Assembly: GCA_001804805.1 (NCBI GenBank)
Contig: MHBH01000087.1
Span: 1 to 64,000, forward strand
DNA length: 64,000 nucleotides
Source: Lentisphaerae bacterium GWF2_49_21
GTDB lineage: Bacteria > Verrucomicrobiota > Lentisphaeria > Victivallales > GWF2-50-93
Direction: 5' to 3'
In this document: piece by piece, positions 17,757 to 25,882 of the stretch
Layout of the letters: each line of letters opens with the position of its first letter
Position numbering within the stretch: position 1 is the first letter of the stretch
Made by a program: the position numbers and the translations under genes
Notes under the pieces: model-generated
Told to the model about the DNA's origin: nothing
The model's input: only the letters and a program-made list of their open reading frames with translations
The model's database searches: none

Positions 17757-19130
17757 TTATCCTTGAATTCTTTTGTGTCTGCGTTTCCATCTTACTTCAT
17801 TATTCCGGAGCGAGAGCCCGAGAAAAATATCCGCCGGGAATATCCATTTGGTATGCGCCAGGCGGAAACTGTAATAGTCGCATGTGACGTAGTTGCTCTG
17901 CGTAAGCGGCGGCTGGGACCAGTCCAGATCCCATTCCTCTTCCTGTTTTACTTCCTTGCTTGAATCAAAGGACTTGGTCTTCGCCCAAATATTTTCCGAG
18001 AGCTGCTTTTGCTGGGTTACGTTGCCATACTCCCATCTGTAGGGAAACACACCCAAATAGTCTGATTGTGGGAATCCGGGGTCGACCGGGTTTTTCAGAC
18101 AGTGCCAGAAATCCATAATGTGATTGTATAGCGTTGGAATATTGTCAACCGTGAATTTAGCAGTATTATTGCCAGAACACTCGGCGGACTTGTAGATTGT
18201 CTGGTCTCCAAATGGTTCCCCCCATAGGGCTTTTCCCAGGAGCACGGAATGATAACCGCTCTGAAAGTTTCCCAGGGCGGCCCAGGCGGCGTCCGGCGAC
18301 GCGAAGGAAGATCCGTGTCCGGCGGAACTCCAGATCCCGTTGGTGTCCATGAAAAGCGACTGCCAGCGGAGCTTGCGGAGGACTTTTTCGAGTTCGGAAA
18401 ACTGCCAGTCCTTAAATCCTCCATAACATTGGTCTGTGGCTTCCAAGGTCGCGCTGTAACGGTCCTTGTATTCCGCGTCTACGTTGTCCCATGAGCGATC
18501 TTCTGCGGAACCTCCCGGTGGAATTCCACCGACACCCGCGTCGTTGAGAATCTCCCATAAACTGTTATATGGGAAGACACCGGTCATAGTATCAACGGTC
18601 TCCGATACAAACAGATCGAAGATGTCCTCGACTGCGGCCCGCGCGTCGTTGATATGGACATAAGTGACGGACATGTCGTCGGTCTCTGTGGACAGCGCGG
18701 AGGCCGCGAGGCCGCTGAGAAAGCGGCGCTGGTTGATCGAGAGGACGATATTCCGGTATCTCCACTGGAGATCTTCCTTGGCGGCGCGTTCGAGGTCGGA
18801 CCAGGGCTCTTCGGGCTCCTCCCAGTCGTTCCAGTCCCAGGGGTTGTCGCCCTCGTCGGTCCAGGGGATTGTCCCGCCGGAGAAGTTCCGGGTCCGTCCG
18901 GAGTACGGGCGGTAGTTGCCGAGGATGTCTGGCCAGATGGACACATTGTCCGGGAAATGGACCTTTACGTCGAGGCCGGGGCGGGTGCGGAGTCCGCCGG
19001 TGGTGGACCAGAGATTGCAGATTGCGCGAAGGCTGGCGCCGGGATCGGTGCGCCGGTTGTCCTCCTTCTTGAGAAGATGGGGTGCGGAGCTGGTGTCGAT
19101 GCCTCCAAAATATGTAATGCGGTCATTCAT
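17757..19130 (-). CDS. gp10-like tail protein, 457 aa
   Basis: I chose the start at 19130 (MNDRITYFGGIDTSSAPHLL) because the open frame upstream is only the shadow of the preceding gene, and this start overlaps that gene's stop by 8 bp. The N-terminal motif, a Gly-containing start, then PHLL, then a run of about 25 residues and GGLRTRPGL, matches the opening of packaged-DNA stabilisation (gp10-like) proteins and the neighbouring 148-aa gene. The rest is Trp- and Asp-rich and not recognised. Probably a tail or head-closure component. Confidence 0.72.
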   Translation of the reverse strand: MNDRITYFGGIDTSSAPHLLKKEDNRRTDPGASLRAICNLWSTTGGLRTRPGLDVKVHFPDNVSIWPDILGNYRPYSGRTRNFSGGTIPWTDEGDNPWDWNDWEEPEEPWSDLERAAKEDLQWRYRNIVLSINQRRFLSGLAASALSTETDDMSVTYVHINDARAAVEDIFDLFVSETVDTMTGVFPYNSLWEILNDAGVGGIPPGGSAEDRSWDNVDAEYKDRYSATLEATDQCYGGFKDWQFSELEKVLRKLRWQSLFMDTNGIWSSAGHGSSFASPDAAWAALGNFQSGYHSVLLGKALWGEPFGDQTIYKSAECSGNNTAKFTVDNIPTLYNHIMDFWHCLKNPVDPGFPQSDYLGVFPYRWEYGNVTQQKQLSENIWAKTKSFDSSKEVKQEEEWDLDWSQPPLTQSNYVTCDYYSFRLAHTKWIFPADIFLGLSLRNNEVRWKRRHKRIQG

Positions 19131-19569
19131 AGCTGAAATGCGTGGCCTCCCATGTGTATTTGTCGGTCCGGGACTGCAAGGCCCTGCGGTCGGAAAGAAC
19201 CTGGCAATCAGCGGATCCGCCGCGTCCGTTGAAAAAATCTGCGAGATTCGCACGTCTGGCGGGGTATAGGGGATATGACGCAAGGGACCGGAAGGATATA
19301 AAGGACGTGAAAGGATCCTGGCTGTACCGCGTTTCCGTCGCGGTATAATCAACATTCCTTACCGGGATCCATGGAAGGCTGGTAGGCCACAGGAGCTTGT
19401 AGTCGGTGTCCAGGTGCGCGAAATGGAGGATGGGGATAAGGCCGGTGCGTGTGCGGGCCTGTCCGGAGTTTACGCGGATATTCGAGGCCTGGCGGAGTTC
19501 GCCCGGCTGGAGCAGGTGCGGCTCCGGCTTCGTCTTCAATCCTGAGAAAACTGGGATGTGGTCGTTCAT
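19123..19569 (-). CDS. Short paralogue of the gp10-like tail proteins, 148 aa
   Basis: The first 45 residues (MNDHIPVFSGLKTKPEPHLL and on to RTRTGL) align with the start of the next gene (MNDRITYFGG...PHLL...RTRPGL), but the protein ends after 148 residues. It therefore looks like an N-terminal duplicate or a remnant of a split gene. It overlaps the preceding gene by one base (TGATG) and the next by 8 bp, so translation is coupled. Whether it is assembled into the virion is unknown. Confidence 0.7.
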   Translation of the reverse strand: MNDHIPVFSGLKTKPEPHLLQPGELRQASNIRVNSGQARTRTGLIPILHFAHLDTDYKLLWPTSLPWIPVRNVDYTATETRYSQDPFTSFISFRSLASYPLYPARRANLADFFNGRGGSADCQVLSDRRALQSRTDKYTWEATHFSYE

Positions 19570-20453
19570 CAGTTCACCATATTTACATAACGGCGCTGCG
19601 GGCGGACCTGTCCACCGGCTGCGCCTGCTACGAGTTCACGATACTTCTTGTTGAATTCCCCGTTGAAATACCCGATCGGCTTGCCGTCTTCGAGTTCTTC
19701 GCCTGCGAGACGTGAAACTGCAAGATATTCAATGGCGGTATCAAATCCGGCGGGAACGCCTTCAAGCCGGATATATACCCTGGACCATACAGTTTCCCAG
19801 CTTGCGCCAGTGCCGGGCTCGGTGGCTGCGCTGGCGGTATGGCTGGTGTCGCACAGATAATAGACGCCATCATTGGTGACATAGGTTCCGGCGGTATAGG
19901 CCGTAAAATTCGGATCCGTACCCAGGGCCCAGTCGGCGGCGGTCGGAGTGGCGATCGGGAATTCCGGGGAAAAATAATAGCGGAAGCGGAGATACTCTGA
20001 AGCGACGGCAGGCGTGGGGGAGACACGGATATATCCATTGTCGTCGGCGTCGTCAAACCAGCTGGACGGTACGCCTTTGGCCGAGTTGCTTCCGAAAAGA
20101 TGGGAAGTGCCGGAGACATTGCGGTCCGCAAGGTTTTCAGCTGCATATTCCAGATCGTACCATTCCTTGACTCCTGCGCCGTCGGTGACCGAATACTGGA
20201 GGCGGTCGATCCTGAGACAGTCGGCAGGGATCGCGTAGTCCTTCTGGTCTGCGACAATCGCAGTTTCGGCGGAGATTTTACGCAGGCAGCGTTTGCCGCG
20301 GTTGTCGTCCATAAGCAGGTTGCACAATGTTTCCAGGGCGGACTGGAGCTGGGTGTCGATCTTGGTATCCGGGAAAGTTTCAGATACGGTATCGTTGAGC
20401 CAGCTTGTCACCTGGGCCCGCATTTCAAGGAGCGTTCGAAGTTGTGTTCTCAT
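19569..20453 (-). CDS. Head-tail adaptor-like protein with an inserted CBM5/12-like module, 294 aa
   Basis: The N-terminal helical region (MRAQVTSWLNDTVSETFPDT) followed by a beta section (YAIPADCLRIDRLQYSV) and the closing EYLAVSRLAGEELEDG...FNKKYREL fit the phage adaptor or head-tail connector family seen next to gp10-like proteins. Between these parts, at about residues 178-227, sits one chitin-binding type 3-like module (YTAGTYVTNDGVYYLCDTSH, then EPGTGASW). Insertion of such a module in an adaptor is unusual. Overlaps the preceding small gene by 4 bp. Confidence 0.75.
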   Translation of the reverse strand: MRTQLRTLLEMRAQVTSWLNDTVSETFPDTKIDTQLQSALETLCNLLMDDNRGKRCLRKISAETAIVADQKDYAIPADCLRIDRLQYSVTDGAGVKEWYDLEYAAENLADRNVSGTSHLFGSNSAKGVPSSWFDDADDNGYIRVSPTPAVASEYLRFRYYFSPEFPIATPTAADWALGTDPNFTAYTAGTYVTNDGVYYLCDTSHTASAATEPGTGASWETVWSRVYIRLEGVPAGFDTAIEYLAVSRLAGEELEDGKPIGYFNGEFNKKYRELVAGAAGGQVRPQRRYVNMVN

Positions 20454-20695
20454 GGATGTACCTCGCTAATATTAATGGACTTTATGGACTCAATAGACGG
20501 AGTGGACCCGTCTACACTGGGATGTTTCGCCGCGGCAGGAGGAAAGGAAAAAGGTTTCCGGTCTGCGAATTCCGCACGTTTGCCCTTGTTCCAGTTGCGG
20601 GTAGGGCGGTGATATCCGCAGACGCGGCTATATATCTCGCATGTGCGTCCGCAGACATTGCGCTTCGTGACGGCTGGGATTGCTTCGCTAATCAT
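20450..20695 (-). CDS. Free-standing NrdD-type glycyl-radical domain protein, 81 aa
   Basis: Residues 14-47 read VCGRTC, then EIYSRVCGYHRPTRNWNKGK and RAEFADRK. This matches the C-terminal end of anaerobic (class III) ribonucleotide reductase NrdD, where the glycyl-radical loop is RVxGY and is followed by WNxGKxxEFxxR. The candidate radical glycine is G27, and C15/C19 could be part of the Cys cluster near it. There is no catalytic barrel: the whole protein is 81 residues, ending in a Ser/Pro-rich tail. Family knowledge: GrcA (YfiD) is a spare glycyl-radical part for pyruvate formate-lyase, and T4 encodes one. By analogy this could repair host NrdD. It lies between lysis-type and tail genes and overlaps the adaptor gene by 4 bp. 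Confidence 0.72.
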   Translation of the reverse strand: MISEAIPAVTKRNVCGRTCEIYSRVCGYHRPTRNWNKGKRAEFADRKPFSFPPAAAKHPSVDGSTPSIESIKSINISEVHP

Positions 20696-20703
20696 ATAAT
20701 CTC

Positions 20704-21195
20704 CTAATTATTTATATTCCTGGCCGGTGGCTCGACTTCAATCCACTGGCCGGACTTCCATTTATAAAGGTTGTTGTAATTCCTGGAGGCCGCTATCGTC
20801 CTGGGCGTGTGCCTGTCCCATGTCTCTCCTCCTCCTACGCGCACAGCGCGGTAATAGAGCCGTCTCCTGACAAACCAGACGATATTTTTCCATAGCAGCC
20901 AGAGGAAGGCGGTATCACATTCCTTCCTGGGGAGGAGTTCGGCTTCGTAGATCTGGTCGTGTGCCCAGCCGGCAGGCAGTTCCCTTGGGGCAAGCTTGTA
21001 CCCCAGCCAGAATCCAAGCAGCGGTATCATGCGGAGACAGAGCGGCTTTGAGAGCCCGTCGGTGGTGGCGCCCGGCGCGGAGATCAGCTTGTAGAGCCTG
21101 CGTCCGACATAGAACTCGATCTCGTACTTCTCCTTGAGAATCCAGAGATCGTCGTCTATCGCCTGCAATACCGGCTGTGGAAGGGGGAATTTCAT
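20704..21195 (-). CDS. DUF1353 family phage protein, 163 aa
   Basis: The central pattern (ISAPGATTDGLSKPLCLRMI, then GWAHDQIYEAELLPRKECDT, then FLWLL) matches DUF1353, whose members share a TDG.S/P motif and a H-D-x-[LI]-Y motif. Members occur widely near the lysis and tail genes of phages. A peptidase-like role has been suggested for the family, but is not established to my knowledge. Residues 110-130 are hydrophobic and basic and may touch membrane. It overlaps the upstream gene by 4 bp (stop and start shared). With no recognisable endolysin elsewhere, this is one of the candidates for a lysis role. Confidence 0.75.
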   Translation of the reverse strand: MKFPLPQPVLQAIDDDLWILKEKYEIEFYVGRRLYKLISAPGATTDGLSKPLCLRMIPLLGFWLGYKLAPRELPAGWAHDQIYEAELLPRKECDTAFLWLLWKNIVWFVRRRLYYRAVRVGGGETWDRHTPRTIAASRNYNNLYKWKSGQWIEVEPPARNINN

Positions 21196-21548
21196 GGCAT
21201 GGCCGCTCCTGCCTTTTCAAGCGCGTTAAGTCCGGTACCGATGAACTTGTTGGCGCTATCAATGATCTTGTCGGCGTTGGTGGATGTGGAGCATTTCACT
21301 TTTTTAATGGTGGCTGCACCCGTCTTCGGGTCGTTGACAACTTCCTCCGACTCGTAGGACAAGTCGCCCATGAGGGGGGTCTTGAAGGATGATACTTTTA
21401 CCAGTCGGCCCGTATCGTCATATACCGGCTCAATCTGGCAGCATCCCGAGCAAAGCCCGCACAATATAATAAGCAGGATAATGCTTATGCAGAAGATCGC
21501 CTCCTTGGTGGCGCGGTGTCTGATCTGTTCATCTTTCATGTAGCACAT
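21192..21548 (-). CDS. Small membrane-anchored, lipoprotein-like protein, 118 aa
   Basis: I chose the ATG at 21548 (MCYMKDEQ), which has AAAGGAGC seven bases upstream; the longer frame has no such site. A single hydrophobic segment at residues 15-33 (IFCISIILLIILCGLCSG) runs into Cys-Cys (GCC), a loose match to a lipobox. The rest is exported-looking and polar, ending in a Gly/Ala segment that may be helical. Its place between a XhlA-like gene and DUF1353 suggests a lysis-cassette protein such as an o-spanin, but the lipobox is poor, so this is only a guess. Confidence 0.6.
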   Translation of the reverse strand: MCYMKDEQIRHRATKEAIFCISIILLIILCGLCSGCCQIEPVYDDTGRLVKVSSFKTPLMGDLSYESEEVVNDPKTGAATIKKVKCSTSTNADKIIDSANKFIGTGLNALEKAGAAMP

Positions 21549-21558
21549 ATTTGCTCCT

Positions 21559-21792
21559 TTATTTCCAGGTTGCTTTTTCGGCGAGCCAGACAAACACTAT
21601 CCAGCTTGCAGTTATGACAATTCCGATTATCCAGCTTACAGTTTCCATTTTTAGTATGCGTTTCTCGTGATCTTTGAGCTGCGTGTCCATCTTGTCGTCA
21701 ACGGCAGATATTCTTTCATGGATGCTATCATATTTCTTTTCCATGTTTTCAAACAGCTTAAAGAACTGCGTCTCTGTCATTTTGTCCGACAT
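21559..21792 (-). CDS. XhlA/holin-like small membrane protein, 77 aa
   Basis: An N-terminal amphipathic coiled coil (about residues 5-48, ERISAVDDKMDTQLKDHEKR) is followed by one C-terminal membrane segment (WIIGIVITASWIVFVWLAEK). This is the layout of the hemolysin XhlA family found in phage lysis modules. A holin or holin-partner role is therefore likely but not proven. A Shine-Dalgarno sequence (AAGGAAAT) precedes the start. Confidence 0.65.
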   Translation of the reverse strand: MSDKMTETQFFKLFENMEKKYDSIHERISAVDDKMDTQLKDHEKRILKMETVSWIIGIVITASWIVFVWLAEKATWK

Positions 21793-21820
21793 TTTTTATT
21801 TCCTTATAATTTATGAATTC

Positions 21821-22966
21821 TTATGTTATGTCCGCTTCGATAGCGATCACGTTGCATGGCACGTTGGTTGCATTCAGGATGATTCCGCCGTCGAGAGTGA
21901 ACCCATAGTCGTCTGCGCTCTGTACGGCATCAGTTACATTCGCCGTTGCCGCACTTACGTATGACGTACTTCCAGCCGTCTGGCTATTGAACCACATCAT
22001 CGGAGTTGTCGAAGCTCCGGGAATGAATAGCATAAAGCTTGGTTTGAATGGAAGGTCGATATGGTTTCCATCTCCCGCCTGACCAATGAACTGTTTCAGG
22101 CAGATGTTGGCTGATCCTGAAGCGTCCGATTTCAGCATGATGTAGTTATATTTCACGGCGTTGGTATTGACTGTTGCGTTTGTCCCTACCGTGAATCCAT
22201 TGGCATCAAGACTCTCAATTCCCTGTGATGCAAGAGAGGCTGTCGCTATGACGAAATAGTCGCATTCCGTCCCAGCCGTATACACCTCGTTCGATGTCCT
22301 GAATACTGCCGACTGCGCGCCTTCCCCCTTGATAATTACTACGTCCGGCTCGCCGAAGTCAGCTACTGATATTGCATGCGGGTTCGTGGCGTCTCCTGTG
22401 TACTGCCCGACATACGCCTTCATTCCCGGCATGGAGCCGTCATGGGCGAACAGTGACATGAAGTTATATCCTGCGGTGGTGGTATTCAGGGCGGCTCCCG
22501 AACCGATCTTGATACCGTTGTATGAATCTGAATCAGCATCGACATATACTCCCTTGCAATAGTCAGCCGTGTTGGCTATTGCTCCACCTTTGTTGCCTCC
22601 GTAGTATGACCATAGCGCACCGGCAACAGCAGTAATGGACTTGCCTGCAAAGAAGAGCGGTACATGTCCGAGGATGAGATTCCTAAGTGTCGCATTTCCT
22701 CCATATGTCCCGACAGCAAGTCCCGCCTTGCCATGGATGCATCCGTTGTCCAGATATGCGTTCTGATAATGACGAAGCTGTTTTGCTACGGTATAGTTCT
22801 CGGAAAGGTATGTGCGGGTGTACTGCGAAGCTCCACCAGTGATTTCAGTATCGACGCTTCCAAGCAGGGACAAGTATCGCTTGGTTGTAACTCCTCCACC
22901 CAGCTTCCATCCAGTAGTAAGCCGTTCCCAGTACTGGTTCAACGTGTTCTGTAATATAGATGCCAT
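21821..22966 (-). CDS. Tail fibre or receptor-binding-like protein, 381 aa
   Basis: Beta-rich, with many Gly, Ser, Thr and Asn residues and repeated patterns of the type F.G..N.H.I......P..V.IKG (ATNPHAISVADFGEPDVVII and GDGNHIDLPFKPSFMLFIPG). These two similar halves suggest an internal duplication. Such patterns are common in phage tail-fibre modules that present host-binding loops. It follows a run of four other adhesin-like genes and precedes the lysis-type genes. The exact family is not recognised. Confidence 0.65.
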   Translation of the reverse strand: MASILQNTLNQYWERLTTGWKLGGGVTTKRYLSLLGSVDTEITGGASQYTRTYLSENYTVAKQLRHYQNAYLDNGCIHGKAGLAVGTYGGNATLRNLILGHVPLFFAGKSITAVAGALWSYYGGNKGGAIANTADYCKGVYVDADSDSYNGIKIGSGAALNTTTAGYNFMSLFAHDGSMPGMKAYVGQYTGDATNPHAISVADFGEPDVVIIKGEGAQSAVFRTSNEVYTAGTECDYFVIATASLASQGIESLDANGFTVGTNATVNTNAVKYNYIMLKSDASGSANICLKQFIGQAGDGNHIDLPFKPSFMLFIPGASTTPMMWFNSQTAGSTSYVSAATANVTDAVQSADDYGFTLDGGIILNATNVPCNVIAIEADIT

Positions 22967-22975
22967 GATTTCTCC

Positions 22976-23617
22976 TTAAAACTTTATTGACAGGCTTGCT
23001 GGGACTGCGGGAATAGCTTCAAAATCGATTAATAAATATGGAAGATATAATTCTCCAGCATAAATAGTTTTAAACATTATATAGTCGTCGGTATTTGCGC
23101 TTGGAGTAGTTCCGGTAATATCCTTTGAACTTCTAAGGCATAGTCTTGTTATACCCGTTTTATTTATCCATGAAATCCCGTTTGAATTAAGAGGTATACC
23201 ATTATATCCGGCTGTGTTAAATCCTGCCGTTGTAAGCAATCCACCATTAGAGGAGTACTGATAATTTGTATATAGAAAATCACCAAGCTCAGGTGTATCA
23301 TGCGGATATGTTGGCTGTCCATTCTGAACTGTAATGTTAAAGTCGCCCATTCCTAAAGACGTAGAATGACCATATATATTTAATGTAACTCCTGTTATTA
23401 TTGCGTTATTTGTTATTCCTGCTGTATTAAAATATAAAAAACTTCTATATACTTCAAATTGAACTACGCTTGCCAATTCCACTTGCCCCACAACAGTTGC
23501 CACGTCAGCATCAAGCGTTGACAGGTTTAATCCAGCGCCAGTTCTTGCATCTGCATAGGTTGATGCTCCTCTATAAATTTGTGCATTTATACTTGCGTCT
23601 ACTGATAGCTGGCTCAT
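22976..23617 (-). CDS. Tail adhesin paralogue B (DNRLRE/CBM96-like), 213 aa
   Basis: A beta-sandwich-like protein with the pattern SFLYFNTAGITNNAIITGVT, then DFNITVQNGQPTYPHDT, then GYNGIPLNSNGISWINKTGI. It is a close paralogue of the next gene upstream (214 aa) over its whole length. The pattern is like DNRLRE/CBM96-type carbohydrate-binding domains used in adhesins. It starts immediately after the stop of its paralogue. The stretch is noticeably AT-richer than the surrounding structural genes, which suggests a separate origin. Confidence 0.65.
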   Translation of the reverse strand: MSQLSVDASINAQIYRGASTYADARTGAGLNLSTLDADVATVVGQVELASVVQFEVYRSFLYFNTAGITNNAIITGVTLNIYGHSTSLGMGDFNITVQNGQPTYPHDTPELGDFLYTNYQYSSNGGLLTTAGFNTAGYNGIPLNSNGISWINKTGITRLCLRSSKDITGTTPSANTDDYIMFKTIYAGELYLPYLLIDFEAIPAVPASLSIKF

Positions 23618-23618
23618 A

Positions 23619-24263
23619 TCATCCCTTTATGGTTGATGCTGACGGCAATGCTGATATCGCCGTATAGTTGACTGTGAGGTATGGTCTGTAAATCGTACCC
23701 TTCTGCTGTGCCCAGAACGTCACATATTCATTTGTATTTGCAGTTGGGGTAGTTCCAGCTATGTCTCTGGAACTTCGCAAGCATAGTTTTGTCGTTCCTG
23801 TTTTATTTATCCAGAGCAGTCCATTGCTATTAAGAGGGATGTCGTTATATCCTGCCGTATTCCAGCCAGATGAAGTAAGCTGTCCACCATTGGAACTATA
23901 CTGACAATTGAGATAATTATAGTCTGCTAATGCAATAGTGTCTGCTGGATATGTCGGCTGTCCATTTTGAATTGCTATGTTAAAATCAGTATCTGATTGG
24001 TCGCGTTCACCGTACAAGCTTAATGTGGCACTGTTAATAATTGCATTATTTGTTATGGATGATGTATCAAAGAAAAGAAATGACCTATAGATAGAATACA
24101 ATGTAACAAGTTGCTCCTCAGCCTGTCCTACAATTAAAAAATTAGAAAACGATGCTATCTGCATAGTAGTTCCAGAAGTCGCAGTTCTACATGTAGCATA
24201 CGTCGCATTTGAATGAAATATCCCATCATTTGCCGATGTACCATATGCTGTTAATACGCTCAT
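23619..24263 (-). CDS. Tail adhesin paralogue A (DNRLRE/CBM96-like), 214 aa
   Basis: Tandem paralogue of the gene just downstream, with the same blocks in the same order (SFLFFDTSSITNNAIINSAT, then DFNIAIQNGQPTYPADT, then GYNDIPLNSNGLLWINKTGT, then LCLRSSRDIAGTTP). The start overlaps the stop of the 538-aa fibre gene by 4 bp, so it is probably translated with it. Two such genes behind a fibre suggest spare or alternative receptor-binding subunits. Base composition is AT-richer than in capsid genes. Confidence 0.68.
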   Translation of the reverse strand: MSVLTAYGTSANDGIFHSNATYATCRTATSGTTMQIASFSNFLIVGQAEEQLVTLYSIYRSFLFFDTSSITNNAIINSATLSLYGERDQSDTDFNIAIQNGQPTYPADTIALADYNYLNCQYSSNGGQLTSSGWNTAGYNDIPLNSNGLLWINKTGTTKLCLRSSRDIAGTTPTANTNEYVTFWAQQKGTIYRPYLTVNYTAISALPSASTIKG

Positions 24264-25876
24264 GATATCACCATGGTTAATGAACCTGTTGCACTTACGA
24301 CTTCAAATCCTACGTCTGCTACGACACAGACTATCTCAATCCTGTCATACCGATACGAACTGGCTATCGAACCGCCGACTCCGGCAACAGTTGTATAATC
24401 ACCAAATATCACGTACTGGCTTGCGTTCTGCGCCATCAGCCAGCCTCCTGCGCCATAACCTGTAATCGCCATGCGCTTGCCGACTGCACAAGAAGCCGGA
24501 AGGGTGAAGGTGATAAGTGTCCCACGGTTGGCGAAATACTCTTTGTCAATTGCCATTGCCTGAGTAGCGGCGGTGACTTCCGTCCATGCCAAGGCTCCTA
24601 CAAGTCCGCTATACTGGGAATTTGTCGCATTGTCGCCGGTGTTGGTGCCTGAAACAGTGGCGTCGTCGGAGACTGTCAAGGTCTTGCTGGTGGTGCCTCC
24701 GGCAATCGTAAAACCGGTGGCCGCTGCCGCAAGCGTGAGACCGTTGACACTTGTAGGCGCAATCACGCCCAGGGTGATCGTGATCGCCGGGGTGGTGGTG
24801 GCATTTGCGACGGTGCCGGAGATTCCATTTGCGGTGACTATGGAGACGGTTGTAACTGTGCCGGTGCCTGCCGGAGGGGCGCCGCTGATCCACACGCTTC
24901 CGTTGGATGTCATTATACTGCCAGCTGTACTTGGAGCTATGTCGCTCGGGACCGTAATGTTGCCGCTGCCGTCGAAAGCGATTCCATTGATAGTTTTTGT
25001 GGCTGCCAGTTTTGTGGCGGTCGCGGCATTTCCTGTGCATGAGGCGGAGGATCCGCTGGTGTCCTGGTTGAGCGTCGGGAAGTCCGAAGCAATCGCTATG
25101 CTTGGTACGCCGGTGCCTGTCGTGATCTTCAATATTCCGGTCGAGAGGCTGGACAGTAGGGTGCTGTTTATGCCAACTACAGTAATTGCGCCGGATCCTG
25201 TCGCGTCGCCGGTGTGTGTGGCGTTTGTCACAAGGCTGCTGTACTGGGTGTTTGTGGCGTTGTCTCCGGTGTTGGTCCCGGATACGGAAGCGTCGTCGGA
25301 GACGGTCAGCGTCTTGGACGTGGTGCCTCCGGCAATCGTAAAACCGGTGGCTGCCGCTGCAAGCGTAAGGCCATTGACGCTTGTAGGCGCAATTACGCCC
25401 AGGGTGAGCGTGATCGCCGGGGTGGTGGTGGCGGTGGCCACTGTGCCGGAAATGCCGTTGGCGGTAACAACGGATACTGTGGTAACTGTGCCGGAAAAGC
25501 CAGGGGCGGTGCTGATCCAGATCGTGCCGTTGGATGTCATTACATTTCCAGAAGTGCCAGGGGCAATATTGCTCGGGATAGTGATCGGGGCGGTGCCGTC
25601 GAAGTCTATGCCGTTGATCGCGCGGGCGGTGGCCAGCTTTGTGGCGGTGGCTGCGTTGCCGGTAATAGATCCGGTGATTGTGGCGGTGAAGGTCTTCGTA
25701 CCGGCAATAGTCTGATTTCCGGTAAGACGGACCGCGCTGGCATCTGAACTCGGGGTGGATTCAAGGATCTCAATCTTCTTCTCCATTTCCCTGATCTTGC
25801 GCCACATCGCCTGGACATGCTTGAGCTGGTCCTTCTCGGTAGGCGGCGTCGCGAGCAATGTTGTCTTGGAGGGCAT
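24260..25876 (-). CDS. Tail fibre with two internal repeats, 538 aa
   Basis: An N-terminal coiled-coil anchor (residues 15-40, HVQAMWRKIREMEKKIEILE) is followed by typical fibre repeats (TGSITGNAATATKLA, MTSNGTIWIS). A block of about 125 residues (VTTVSVVTANGISGTV through TVSDDASVSGTNTGDNAT) occurs twice and is also clearly repeated in DNA (about 24600-24990 and 25215-25610). The C-terminus has no repeats (AMAIDKEYFANRGTLITFTL) and may be a receptor-binding or chaperone tip. No pectate-lyase-type active site is seen. Likely the main host-recognition fibre. Confidence 0.82.
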   Translation of the reverse strand: MPSKTTLLATPPTEKDQLKHVQAMWRKIREMEKKIEILESTPSSDASAVRLTGNQTIAGTKTFTATITGSITGNAATATKLATARAINGIDFDGTAPITIPSNIAPGTSGNVMTSNGTIWISTAPGFSGTVTTVSVVTANGISGTVATATTTPAITLTLGVIAPTSVNGLTLAAAATGFTIAGGTTSKTLTVSDDASVSGTNTGDNATNTQYSSLVTNATHTGDATGSGAITVVGINSTLLSSLSTGILKITTGTGVPSIAIASDFPTLNQDTSGSSASCTGNAATATKLAATKTINGIAFDGSGNITVPSDIAPSTAGSIMTSNGSVWISGAPPAGTGTVTTVSIVTANGISGTVANATTTPAITITLGVIAPTSVNGLTLAAAATGFTIAGGTTSKTLTVSDDATVSGTNTGDNATNSQYSGLVGALAWTEVTAATQAMAIDKEYFANRGTLITFTLPASCAVGKRMAITGYGAGGWLMAQNASQYVIFGDYTTVAGVGGSIASSYRYDRIEIVCVVADVGFEVVSATGSLTMVIS

Positions 25877-25882
25877 GGATAA

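Noticed and set aside
24573-25715. 380-codon plus-strand frame
   Set aside because: Antisense to the repetitive tail-fibre gene; its repeats mirror those of the fibre.
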